Shown here piece by piece: positions 14,306 through 22,413 of a DNA stretch of 34,604 nucleotides. Below the pieces are notes generated by a model. That model was given only the letters and a program-made list of their open reading frames with translations, made no database searches and had not been told where the DNA came from. Both the position numbers and the translations under genes were made by a program. Within the stretch, counting starts at the first letter, position 1, and each line of letters begins with the position of its first letter. This DNA comes from a virus. The stretch lies in IMG/VR virus record IMGVR_UViG_3300044731_000977, positions 1 to 34,604 of that record; one strand, written 5' to 3'.

Positions 14306-15102
14306 GAAAGATTGCCGCCTGTCGTGGTGATCGCACTCAGGGCTTGCTCTAGTGAGATCCGCAGTTCGCGAGTGAGGATTTCCGCCACCGTTTGGCGGGT
14401 CTGGTTCCACGCCGTTGTTAGCGGCGGGCGGCCGGTTGAGCCGCCGACCGGCATCGCAGGGATCGTGATCGGATTTTTGCTCTTCCGAAAGAACGCATTG
14501 GGGTAGCCCGGCTTTGTCTGAACGCGATGCGGCGTCCCTGACCCTCTCGCGGGTCTCGGAGTGGGGATGAACCCGTCGAAGCCCCCGAGACTGTTGAAGC
14601 TCGACGCGATGTATCCGCCCTGCCGGGCGACTGCGTGCGATTGCACTTGCGTCACCTTGCCAGACTTCATGGTTCGCTTGTGCGACTTTCGCGTGTACGG
14701 CTTATCGGCTGGCGTTGTGACCGTCCGCTCTTTCGTCCCTTCCTCAAGCCAATACTGATGAAACGCTCGGTCGGGGCCAGCACGAACCTTTCCGCCAGCA
14801 GCACTCGCCGAACGCTCGCGACCAGCACGCACGTACCCAAGAATGCCGACCGCGTTCCCATCCTGAGCGTATTCGACAACCTTCGACGTAACGGCTCGCT
14901 TCAGGTTGCCCGTCGGCCCGAGCGGCGTCACCTCGCGAAGCCGCAACTCGGCAGGCAGCAATGCCTTCTCCAAAGCGTTCGCAAGAACCCTAGCCCTCGC
15001 CGCACGACCGACCGGCGTTTGAGGGAAGATGCGGCCGATTCCGTCTCGCAGTTCAGCAAGACCTTCGAGTTGTGCGGTGAGTTCAATGCGTCCTAGTGCC
15101 AT
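14302..15102 (-). CDS. HK97 gp10-like head-tail / neck protein
   Basis: The start (ELTAQLEGLAELRDGIGRIF) and the helix VLANALEKALLPAELRLREV followed by PLGPTGNLKRAV are typical of the HK97 gp10 family. At 266 residues it is longer than most members (about 130-150), with an extra basic middle (KPYTRKSHKRTMKSGKVTQV) and a Gly/Pro-rich segment. The start at 15102 shares bases with the upstream TAA stop. It acts at the head-tail joint. The insert is worth noting. Confidence 0.75.
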   Translation of the reverse strand: MALGRIELTAQLEGLAELRDGIGRIFPQTPVGRAARARVLANALEKALLPAELRLREVTPLGPTGNLKRAVTSKVVEYAQDGNAVGILGYVRAGRERSASAAGGKVRAGPDRAFHQYWLEEGTKERTVTTPADKPYTRKSHKRTMKSGKVTQVQSHAVARQGGYIASSFNSLGGFDGFIPTPRPARGSGTPHRVQTKPGYPNAFFRKSKNPITIPAMPVGGSTGRPPLTTAWNQTRQTVAEILTRELRISLEQALSAITTTGGNLS

Positions 15103-15425
15103 TACTCCACCCTCTCCGTGCAGAGCAACTCGTGCTCGCTGCGGTTCGCGTGTTCGAGCAGCGTCGTGATCTCCAGCACCCGACCACGCCACAGGAGCCG
15201 CATCGTCTGCACAAGCCCCGTCACGTACCGCAGCCGCACGCGGTGCGTGCCTTCGGTCTGCTGCTGCCCCAAGAGCAGCACCTCGCGAGACGAGAGCCCT
15301 TCGACGCTCGCCCACCGCTCGGCGAACGTCGCCCACTCCAGCGTGGTCTCACCGAGCGAGTTGCGTCGCTCGGTCGCCTGCTGGATCGTCACCCGCTCGC
15401 GGAGCCGCCCCGGATCAAGAGCCAT
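15102..15425 (-). CDS. Phage head-tail adaptor (SPP1 gp16-like)
   Basis: The family pattern is clear: LRERVTIQQATERRNSLGET, then WATFAERWASVEGLSSREVL and a strand THRVRLRYVTGLVQTMRLLW. 107 residues is normal. It closes the portal channel and forms the ring that receives the tail. It lies directly upstream of the gp10-like gene. Confidence 0.85.
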   Translation of the reverse strand: MALDPGRLRERVTIQQATERRNSLGETTLEWATFAERWASVEGLSSREVLLLGQQQTEGTHRVRLRYVTGLVQTMRLLWRGRVLEITTLLEHANRSEHELLCTERVE

Positions 15426-15843
15426 ACATCACCAGCGTGTAGGACGCGGTGCCCGCCGTGCCAAAGACGTTGACCGAAAACGAGACAGTCTCCAACGCTT
15501 CCGACACCGCGACCTGACCGGCACGCGAATAGATCGTCCAATCGTTCACGCCGCAGCCGCCGATGCCGTCGCACGCCACGAGCGTCGGGCCTGACGCCTG
15601 AAACGCCACTCGCGAGACGCTGGAGAACGACACGATGTCGCCCGCTGCATTGCGGTAGGTTGTCGGGGCGATCGACACCGTAGACACGGCTGTGCCCACG
15701 GTGCCCGTCACGACCGCGATCTTGCCGAAGTCATACTCGGTCGCGTGCGTCAGGTTGATAGTCTTCATGCTGCTCGCGCCGCCCGCCACGGTCGAGTCAT
15801 TGAACGATACGTCGATTCCGAATCGGCCCTTGACGTTGCTCAT
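15415..15843 (-). CDS. Hypothetical beta-rich virion protein (142 aa)
   Basis: I do not recognise a family. The chain is rich in Thr, Ser, Val and Ala (TEYDFGKIAVVTGTVGTAVS), with a CDGIGGCG segment in the middle. It looks like a beta-sandwich such as a decoration or spike protein. I chose the ATG at 15843, overlapping the connector stop and preceded by GGGGGAG. Its place between two head-tail joint genes is unusual, since decoration proteins normally sit near the capsid gene. Confidence 0.55.
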   Translation of the reverse strand: MSNVKGRFGIDVSFNDSTVAGGASSMKTINLTHATEYDFGKIAVVTGTVGTAVSTVSIAPTTYRNAAGDIVSFSSVSRVAFQASGPTLVACDGIGGCGVNDWTIYSRAGQVAVSEALETVSFSVNVFGTAGTASYTLVMYGS

Positions 15844-16436
15844 CGGTAGCTCCCCCACTTTGCCGAATCGAGCAACGCCTTCACGCCGAATGGAATCTCC
15901 GACAGGCTCACCGCGTCAGCCGCCATGCGCCGCTCGTACCAGAGCCCCACGAGCCAGAGGATCGCATTCTTGATCCGCTGATCCACGCTCGCCCCGTCGC
16001 CGCCACGCCCGCCCCACCATGTGACCGTCACCGCGTTGTAGTCCAGCAGATGCGAGGGCCAGGAGCCGTTGTAGTTCGTGCGGAGCACACCCGGCACGCT
16101 GTCACGATCGACCCGGTACTGATTCGTCGCAAGCGTCGCGGTGCTCTGGTTCTCCAACGTGTAGGTAACGCTGACCGCCGTCGATGTGCCGACGCTCGCC
16201 ATCGGCGGACGAGGGAGTTCGATCTCCACCGGGAAAGAGTCGAGCGTCATCCGGTACTGCGTATGCACGAACGTCTCGTCGCAGTACGCCTCGCAATACT
16301 CGCGAGCCGCCTGGAGGTACGCAGCGATCAGAGCATCGTCGGTGCTGGTATCAACCCGGCAGTGCGACTTCGCTTCCGCGAGCGTGACCGGCTCAACCGC
16401 CGGCTGCGTCAGAGTCTTGAGACTGCGGTATCGCAT
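15840..16436 (-). CDS. gp6-like head-tail connector
   Basis: The start is characteristic of HK97 gp6: PAVEPVTLAEAKSHCRVDTS, then DDALIAAYLQAAREYCEAYC. The middle is beta-rich and the end helical (QRIKNAILWLVGLWYERR). 198 residues fits the family. The ring it forms attaches to the portal and joins it to the adaptor. Confidence 0.85.
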   Translation of the reverse strand: MRYRSLKTLTQPAVEPVTLAEAKSHCRVDTSTDDALIAAYLQAAREYCEAYCDETFVHTQYRMTLDSFPVEIELPRPPMASVGTSTAVSVTYTLENQSTATLATNQYRVDRDSVPGVLRTNYNGSWPSHLLDYNAVTVTWWGGRGGDGASVDQRIKNAILWLVGLWYERRMAADAVSLSEIPFGVKALLDSAKWGSYR

Positions 16437-16632
16437 TCGGTTTCCTGCCGCGTCGCGGTCGTGCGTCAGCCCGCTCGACCTCGGGCTCGGCCGTCGCCGT
16501 CTCGATCAAATCCATCTGCGGCTCTCGCACGGCAATGCCGTCACGAATGAGCCGCTCCGCTGTGTCGCCCTCGCAATCGACCACCCGGCCGACGGTGTAG
16601 GTCGAGTAGTTCTGCGTAAGTCTTATTTTCAT
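16393..16632 (-). CDS. Hypothetical protein (79 aa)
   Basis: This is a small protein beginning KIRLTQNYSTYTVGRVVDCE, then a short helix (DTAERLIRDGIAVRE) and an acidic-then-basic tail (RADARPRRGRKPNA). Similar short proteins occur beside capsid and connector genes in many phages; the function is unknown. I chose the ATG at 16632 because of the ATGA overlap with the glycosyltransferase gene. It overlaps the connector by 44 bases. Confidence 0.6.
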   Translation of the reverse strand: MKIRLTQNYSTYTVGRVVDCEGDTAERLIRDGIAVREPQMDLIETATAEPEVERADARPRRGRKPNAIPQSQDSDAAGG

Positions 16633-17363
16633 GATCCGGGGGCACTCCATGCAGTTTTGGGCTTACCGTTCGCGGTGTAGTCGCCGACGTATTGAAACAC
16701 GGGCTTCTGGAGATCCTTGCCCGGCCAGACCGAGACCCACTCGCCGTGACCGATCGCGATCCGGGGGGAGATGTAGACGCGGTTCCCGCCGGCTCGGAAC
16801 TGTTTCCAAAAGTGGATGTCGGCGTCAGTTCTTCCCGATTCGTAGTCCCCGTCAGCATTCGGGATGTCTTGGAACCAAGGCTTCGGCGTTCGCTTCAACG
16901 CCTTGGTCGAAATCAGCGTGCAGCCGAAGTGAGCCGAATCGACTTCCTGCACAGGCTCGGCGAACCAGCTCATCGGCAGTTCCGTAGACCCGTCCTCGGG
17001 CGGCTTGTCGAGCGTGCCGGGCAGCGTGAACATCGGGCGACCGTCCTCCCGTTTCACTTGCAGCGGGGCGAGGGCGTCGCACTGAAAAGCCATCGCGATC
17101 GCGACCAGTTCCTCGACCGTCTTCTTGTCCCAAAACGAATCCATGTCGGTGCAAAGGATGTACTCGGTTTGGTCAACGAACTGGGAGAGGCACCGGGACA
17201 ACACCTGACCCCACAGAGCACCCTGCCCGAGCGTCGGGCGGATGCCGAGTGGCATGAGGGCTTGAGCCCAGCCGAAGACATTCGAGAGCGGGCCGAATCG
17301 CGGGCCACTCATCACGCACTCGATCCGAACATCGACATCCGTACCGCCGACCTTGACGATCAT
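16629..17363 (-). CDS. GT-A fold glycosyltransferase-like protein
   Basis: The chain resembles a family 2-like GT-A glycosyltransferase: a first helix after a beta start (DVRIECVMSGPRFGPLSNVF), then YILCTDMDSFWDKKTVEELV with the DxD metal motif at Asp73-Asp75, a strand CDALAPLQVK, and a late DADIHFWKQFRAGGNRVYIS followed by IAIGHGEW, the usual acceptor-side and metal His region. 244 residues. I prefer the ATG at 17363; a longer reading exists. Its place inside the head operon suggests glycosylation of a virion protein or a defence function; the substrate is unknown. Confidence 0.7.
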   Translation of the reverse strand: MIVKVGGTDVDVRIECVMSGPRFGPLSNVFGWAQALMPLGIRPTLGQGALWGQVLSRCLSQFVDQTEYILCTDMDSFWDKKTVEELVAIAMAFQCDALAPLQVKREDGRPMFTLPGTLDKPPEDGSTELPMSWFAEPVQEVDSAHFGCTLISTKALKRTPKPWFQDIPNADGDYESGRTDADIHFWKQFRAGGNRVYISPRIAIGHGEWVSVWPGKDLQKPVFQYVGDYTANGKPKTAWSAPGS

Positions 17364-17437
17364 GAAGCCCTCAAATAGAGATGGCGGGCACGGCTCATGC
17401 CGCACCCGCCATCCACTGTGTCGAGGCTGTCAAGCGA

Positions 17438-17866
17438 TCAGCCGCTGTACTTCGCGAGCACGCCCTTCGCGGAAGCCGTCTCGGGGCCAGCCTCACCCTT
17501 GCCCAGCCGAGCCACGATGGTCGTGGCCAGCGAGGTAGCGGGAGTGGCATCGACCTTGACGTATCGGCCCTTGCCGCGAAGGTCAACATCGAGCCGCACC
17601 ACGCTGGGCTGAGCCGTCACGGCCACGCTCGCGGCGGGAACCGCCACGGTGTAGACCGAGGAGCCCGCCGTGTTGGTGTCGCCCTGCGAGAGCGTCAGCA
17701 CGTTGAGGATCGACGCCGAGGTGTTGGCCGGGGTCGCCGAGACCGCCACCACCACATCGACTGACGCGTAGTCATAGCCGAGGGTGTCGATAGTCAGGGT
17801 CGCTGTGCCGGCAGCACTCGTGACCGTCGTGCCAACGACCGTCTTCGTAGCTTCGAGGTGATTCAC
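17438..17866 (-). CDS. Beta-rich capsid-proximal protein (142 aa), possible decoration
   Basis: I do not recognise a named family. The text (TKTVVGTTVTSAAGTATLTI, then VDVVVAVSATPANTSASIL) is strongly beta-sandwich-like. The start is GTG with AGGAG about 10 bases upstream. It directly follows the capsid gene, the common position of a head decoration or stabilisation protein. The role is inferred from position and fold character. Confidence 0.6.
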   Translation of the reverse strand: MNHLEATKTVVGTTVTSAAGTATLTIDTLGYDYASVDVVVAVSATPANTSASILNVLTLSQGDTNTAGSSVYTVAVPAASVAVTAQPSVVRLDVDLRGKGRYVKVDATPATSLATTIVARLGKGEAGPETASAKGVLAKYSG

Positions 17867-17897
17867 TGGTCAGATTCTCCTAGGAAGGGGTCAGAGG

Positions 17898-19268
17898 TCA
17901 CGAGGCGAACTTGAGGGCGACGATGGGGCCAGCCTTGGTGGCATCGCCGAGGTCGTGAGCAACCATCGCGACGCGAGCCGTGGCGAACGTCAGCAGCTGG
18001 TCGAACTCGATGAACCGGCTGGCGTCGGTCTTCACGCTGATCTCGCGGCGGGTGCCCATCGTGCAAGCCTGCGAGAGATCGCCGAACAGGCAAGCGATCT
18101 GATTCGCGGTGCCGGTCAGGCGGCTCTCCAGGGGATGCACAAGCACCACCGGGAAGCCCAGGAAGGACAGGTTCGCACCGCCAGCCACGTCGGCCTGATT
18201 GTTGCCGCTCGCAGCCATCATGAGCCGCAGCATCGAGGAACCGTAGCCGGCGGGGCTGATGTACCACTTGGCATTCCGCCGAGCGTACAGGGGCAGCCGG
18301 GCGACCACGTTCGTGTAGTCCGAGAGGTCGAGACCGCTCGTGCCACCGCCGAAGGTGTTGTTGCCGGTGTCAGCCGTCACCACGCTCGCGGCGTGCGTGC
18401 CGTCGTTGATGGCGACCGCCACGCCCACCGTGCCGTGATAGAGCGAGCCGTTTCCGGTTCCGATGAACCCGGCGTTGTCGTAGGCTTCACTGAACGCCTG
18501 GGCTGTCTCGACGGCCATTGCGTCACCAAGTGAAATCACAGAGTCTTCCATGAGGCTCATGGGCACCCTGTTGTCCACGCCCCACAGCTTCGCCACGAGT
18601 TGCACGTTGTCGAAGGTCACGTTCGTGCTCTCGGGAGCAGCGTTCTCACCGATCGGCTTCGCCGACAGACCGCCGGTGCGACGGGCGATCAACAGCGTGT
18701 CGCTGTTCATCGTCACGTTGCGGGCGTTCGCCGGGAAGGCACCGAACTCTTCGACCAGCCGGATGATCTCGCTGGAAAGCTCGTCATTGGTCAGCACACC
18801 GCCGAGCGAGTTGATTCCGCCAGCCTGGGCACGGAAGTTGACGCCGTGATCGTGGCACCACCGCCGGGCTTCGTCATCGTTGAACAGGCTCGCCTTGGCA
18901 GCCATGCCCGCACGATATGCCCGCTCTTCGCAGCGGAAACCGCGAAGGGGGCGATGATTCTTCGGAACGGCGTAAACTTTGGCGCGACTCTCCACGGCAG
19001 TCTCCTCGACGGTGGCTTCGATCTTCTTGGCGGGAGCGGCACGCTCCAGAACGCTGCGGAGCTCAAGCTCCTTGGCCTGCACGCGGGTCAGGAACTCGAT
19101 CCGCTCCTTCAACTTGTCGGCCCGAACTTCGAGCGACCGGAGCGAAGCCTCTTGCTCTTCGGTCATCGGCTCAGCGGGAGCCTCACCCTCGGGAGCGTCC
19201 TCGGTCATCGCCTCCATCTCGGCGACAACGCCAGCCAACTCTTCGAGCAATGCCTTGATCTTGTCCAC
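17898..19268 (-). CDS. Major capsid protein, HK97 fold
   Basis: Residues 1-115 form a Glu/Lys-rich coiled-coil delta domain (KIKALLEELAGVVAEMEAMT, then ERIEFLTRVQAKELELRSVL), which acts as an internal scaffold and is cut off by the prohead protease. The rest has the HK97 pattern: SLGGVLTNDELSSEIIRLVE, the long helix region around AMAVETAQAFSEAYDNAGF, then FLGFPVVLVHPLES and the C-terminal FATARVAMVAHDLGD. 456 residues. I chose the GTG at 19268 because AGGAG lies 8 bases upstream; the longer GTG at 19337 has no ribosome-binding site. Confidence 0.9.
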   Translation of the reverse strand: MDKIKALLEELAGVVAEMEAMTEDAPEGEAPAEPMTEEQEASLRSLEVRADKLKERIEFLTRVQAKELELRSVLERAAPAKKIEATVEETAVESRAKVYAVPKNHRPLRGFRCEERAYRAGMAAKASLFNDDEARRWCHDHGVNFRAQAGGINSLGGVLTNDELSSEIIRLVEEFGAFPANARNVTMNSDTLLIARRTGGLSAKPIGENAAPESTNVTFDNVQLVAKLWGVDNRVPMSLMEDSVISLGDAMAVETAQAFSEAYDNAGFIGTGNGSLYHGTVGVAVAINDGTHAASVVTADTGNNTFGGGTSGLDLSDYTNVVARLPLYARRNAKWYISPAGYGSSMLRLMMAASGNNQADVAGGANLSFLGFPVVLVHPLESRLTGTANQIACLFGDLSQACTMGTRREISVKTDASRFIEFDQLLTFATARVAMVAHDLGDATKAGPIVALKFAS

Positions 19269-19354
19269 GAGGGAGGCTCCTGTAGTCGGGTTCGCGGCAA
19301 CGCGATCGCGTTCGCCTACCCCGAAACTAGGAGCCACGCCCCGGAACCATGCAG

Positions 19355-19537
19355 TTAGGCACGCTCGGCAGTAAACAACTTTCGCCGCACTTCAGTGCCG
19401 TGCACGATCTGCTTGTCGGTGCAGCCGCACCGCTGGCACCGCAGATAGCGAGTCTGATACTCGCCGCTGCGAACGCTCGACGCGACGGCGTACTTGCCAT
19501 CGCGGCACCGGGGGCACGAATCACCACTAGCGGCCAT
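19355..19537 (-). CDS. Small zinc-ribbon protein between protease and capsid
   Basis: This 60-residue protein has two CxxC pairs (CPRCRDG and CQRCGC) about 20 residues apart, a zinc ribbon, then a basic helix (EVRRKLFTAERA). This resembles Ogr/Delta-type late activators or transcription-factor ribbons, but the position between protease and capsid genes is unlike those. It overlaps the protease gene by 11 bases. It could regulate late transcription or be an unrelated insertion. Confidence 0.65.
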   Translation of the reverse strand: MAASGDSCPRCRDGKYAVASSVRSGEYQTRYLRCQRCGCTDKQIVHGTEVRRKLFTAERA

Positions 19538-20540
19538 GCTGCCTCAGATACTCGCGAATCTCTGCGGCACGCGACCGGGCAAGCGAACGCCTCGCCACCT
19601 CGATCTCCTGCTGCTGCCGGTACTGGTCGAATGACCGCTGGGCGACCTTCACATCGGCGTCGGGATACGCAGGAAACGTCACCGGCCCGACATCGAGTAG
19701 CGAGTCAATCCGCTGGATCGTCCGCACGCTGCGACCGTCCTCGACCGCCCACGAGTCGCCGCCGCTTGGCACGGTGAACGAGAACGACGAGCCCTTCACG
19801 ATGCCCGCCCGAATGTTGCTCGCGATGTCGCGACCGTAGGTCGTGTCGGGCACCGGGAACTCATACCGCAGCCCAACCTCATCGACCGTCATCCGCAGCG
19901 TGCCGGGGTAGCGGGCGAGGGGGTAGTTCGGGTCGTGATTCCACAGGGCTCGCGTCTCCAGCGGCTTCCGCCTGCCGCGACGCTCGGCGACCAGCCCGAA
20001 CGCACCGGGGTCGATCCGCTCCACGAAGTCGCCCAGGTCGAGGGAGAGCACGCCGAACTTCGCTGCGTAGCCAACGACGTACTCCCGCTCGCTGCCGTCA
20101 TCCTCGCTGCGGCTCTCGACCGCAAGCAGCGGCACCGCCGACTCGATCTCGTCAATCGCCAAGGAACGCCGTTCGATGTTGCCCATGATGCTCCTGCCTT
20201 CCTCGTCTGCCGCTTCGATCTGCTTGGTCAGTTTGCTCGCCCACGCTTGCCCCGGATCGCCGCCCCACAGAGCCCACGCGATCCGGCCCGCACTTGGGAA
20301 CCCGTCTTGTCCGGGGCTCCAGCCCTCGCCCTGCTTGTCCACTTCGTGCCGGGCGAAGTAGCTCGCCATCCGCTTCGCCGTGTCGGGCGAGATATTCGTT
20401 CCGTTCGACAGGTCTCTCGCTCGGGCAACGCCGACTGCCGTGCCGCCTCGGCCGTACTCGTCTCGCCACGCGAGCCCTTTCGCTGCTTCCTCCTGCACGC
20501 CAGCCGGCGGGCTGAAGTCGATGTGGTCATACTTAGCCAC
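19527..20540 (-). CDS. Prohead protease fused to an N-terminal conserved domain
   Basis: The C-terminal two thirds are an HK97-type (S78) prohead protease: VVGYAAKFGVLSLDLGDFVE, the catalytic His in ALWNHDPNYPLARYPGT, and the Ser in VKGSSFSFTVP, ending with a helical tail. Residues 1-110 (YDHIDFSPPAGVQEEAAKGL ... GRIAWALWGGDPGQAW) match a domain often seen as a separate phage protein or fused to head proteins. I chose the GTG at 20540, which overlaps the portal stop. The tail segment 290-337 is a basic coiled coil that may anchor it to the scaffold. Confidence 0.8.
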   Translation of the reverse strand: MAKYDHIDFSPPAGVQEEAAKGLAWRDEYGRGGTAVGVARARDLSNGTNISPDTAKRMASYFARHEVDKQGEGWSPGQDGFPSAGRIAWALWGGDPGQAWASKLTKQIEAADEEGRSIMGNIERRSLAIDEIESAVPLLAVESRSEDDGSEREYVVGYAAKFGVLSLDLGDFVERIDPGAFGLVAERRGRRKPLETRALWNHDPNYPLARYPGTLRMTVDEVGLRYEFPVPDTTYGRDIASNIRAGIVKGSSFSFTVPSGGDSWAVEDGRSVRTIQRIDSLLDVGPVTFPAYPDADVKVAQRSFDQYRQQQEIEVARRSLARSRAAEIREYLRQHGR

Positions 20541-22413
20541 CCTTCCGCCTCCGAGGCTTCCGCTTCGGCTTGCCGTAGGCGTTCTCCTCAACCGGCGGCG
20601 GCTCGGGCAGCGGGTCGATCTTCGTGAGCGTCGAGACCTTGTGACCGACTTGCGTCTCGGTCGGTCGCCATCCGCCGCTCACTTCTTCGTAGACCGTGAT
20701 GAGGGCGGCCGGGTCTTCCTCGGTCGCGTCGATCTTGAAGTCGGTGCCGGGGATGTCCAGTGTGCCGTAGTCCATCACATGGTCGATCCGCCCGCGAGCA
20801 CGACCGCCTGGCGAATCCCACGACACGAAGTCGCCCTCCGCGACGCTGCCGGGGGCGGCACGCGACTCAGCGGTTTCCTCGGCGGCAGGAGCCTCGGGCT
20901 CGGGGGCAGGCGGCTCCGCAACCGGCTCGGGAGCGAGGGGCTGCGTGCTCGTGCCCGCGAGGATGCGATCAACCGCAGCCGGTGGGATGCTCGGGAACGA
21001 TGCGAGGATCAACGCCCCAGCCGCGTCAGTGGTCAGGAGCCCGGCACTGACTTGCGTCAGGATCTCTAGGATGCCGGTGATCTGGGCACCGTTGAGCGAA
21101 ACGTCGGCGAGTTGCGGTTCATCAGCCTGGGCCGGGGCGGCATCCGCGACCGGCTCGGGAGCCGGGGCGGTCTCGTCCACCACGATCTCTTCGACCACGG
21201 TCGCGGGCATCGGCTCGGGAGCAGCCGCCGCCTTATCGAGCGTGGTCATGTTCAACTGCACGAACCTCACATCGCCGCTTTCGACCGGGTTGAGATTCTC
21301 CAGCGAGCGGATCTCATTCACGCTCAACACGCCAAGGTTCCACATCGTGTTGTAGTAGCTGGCTCGCCCGGCAGCGTCGGCCCGCAGCACGCCGCGAGTG
21401 TCGAACTCCGCGAAGTATTCATCGTCGCCTTCAAGCAAGTCGCGAGCGATCGAAGACTCGATGCGACGCAGATACGGCATCAGCCCGTTCGTCAGGAAGT
21501 CGAGCGATTGCTGTTCGATATTCGAGAACGACGAACGCGTGAGGTCGCCCACCAGATGCGGCGGCACGCCGAAGAGCCGACACACTTCCTCGACTTGAAA
21601 CCGGCGAGCCTCAAGGAACTGGCTCTCTTGGTTGTTCCCGCCGAGCTCCGAAACTTTGAGCCCGCCCTGCAATACTGCCGTTCGGTTGCTTCGGTCTGGG
21701 CCGCGATGAGCCCTCTCCCACTGATTCCGCGTGTTCTCAGCCGCCTCGGGCGAGAGCATCTGATCGGTGGAAAGGATCACGCCCGGCCGGGCACCATTCC
21801 CGAAGAACGTCGCCCCGTGGATCTCGCACGCCCGAGCCAGCCCAATCGCATCGCGGGCGAGCTCAATCGTGCTCATCCCGTTCACGCCGTCATCCGACAT
21901 CCCCCGCACCGACATCACCGCGTCTTGCGTGTAGACCGTCGAAGAGCCCGACGCCTCGCGGTACGTGTACCGCAGCCGGTTGTTTTCAAGTTGCTCAGTC
22001 TTCACCCGGCTCGGATGCAACGGCACGATCTCGCTGATCGCCCCGCCCGTGTAGACCTTCTCGTCAAGGGCGAACCCGTGCGAGAGCAAGTGCAGCATCA
22101 TCTGCTCACGCCACTCGAACGAGGTCTGCCACGAGTTCGGCTGCGTGTGCAAGAGCCGATAGAGCGGATGCTCGCGGGCGACCTCTTTGCCACCACCCGG
22201 AAGCCGGCGGTAGAGGTGCAGCGGCAGACCGGCGACGCTGGTCGAAAGCACGCGGATGCACGCCAGCACCACGGTCGACCGGAGAGCCGTCTCGGCGTCC
22301 ACCTTCACGCCGCTCGGATTGCGGTTGCTCGAAGCCCAACTGCCAGACTCGTAATCCCAGTTGCGGGAGTCGTCGCCGGGGAGCCAGAGGATGCGGTGTG
22401 CGTTGGCGATCAT
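20533..22413 (-). CDS. Portal protein with extended C-terminus (626 aa)
   Basis: Residues 1-400 are a HK97-family portal: TALRSTVVLACIRVLSTSVA, then PLYRLLHTQPNSWQTSFEWR, FFGNGARPGVILS and VEEVCRLFGVPPHLVGDLTR. The C-terminal 220 residues are extra: a Pro/Ala/Glu linker, a segment NGAQITGILEILTQVSAGLL common at the ends of some portals, a second Pro-rich linker, and GDFVSWDSPGGRARGRIDHV, which resembles the DUF2945/Tudor-like domain. The end is very basic (KPKRKPRRRKGG). It is coupled to TerL by ATGA. The added module may recruit the protease or DNA. Confidence 0.85.
   Translation of the reverse strand: MIANAHRILWLPGDDSRNWDYESGSWASSNRNPSGVKVDAETALRSTVVLACIRVLSTSVAGLPLHLYRRLPGGGKEVAREHPLYRLLHTQPNSWQTSFEWREQMMLHLLSHGFALDEKVYTGGAISEIVPLHPSRVKTEQLENNRLRYTYREASGSSTVYTQDAVMSVRGMSDDGVNGMSTIELARDAIGLARACEIHGATFFGNGARPGVILSTDQMLSPEAAENTRNQWERAHRGPDRSNRTAVLQGGLKVSELGGNNQESQFLEARRFQVEEVCRLFGVPPHLVGDLTRSSFSNIEQQSLDFLTNGLMPYLRRIESSIARDLLEGDDEYFAEFDTRGVLRADAAGRASYYNTMWNLGVLSVNEIRSLENLNPVESGDVRFVQLNMTTLDKAAAAPEPMPATVVEEIVVDETAPAPEPVADAAPAQADEPQLADVSLNGAQITGILEILTQVSAGLLTTDAAGALILASFPSIPPAAVDRILAGTSTQPLAPEPVAEPPAPEPEAPAAEETAESRAAPGSVAEGDFVSWDSPGGRARGRIDHVMDYGTLDIPGTDFKIDATEEDPAALITVYEEVSGGWRPTETQVGHKVSTLTKIDPLPEPPPVEENAYGKPKRKPRRRKGG

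Noticed and set aside
17363-17405. Upstream extension of the glycosyltransferase to 17405
   Set aside because: The added 14 residues are not part of the family pattern and the ATG at 17363 starts directly at the first strand.
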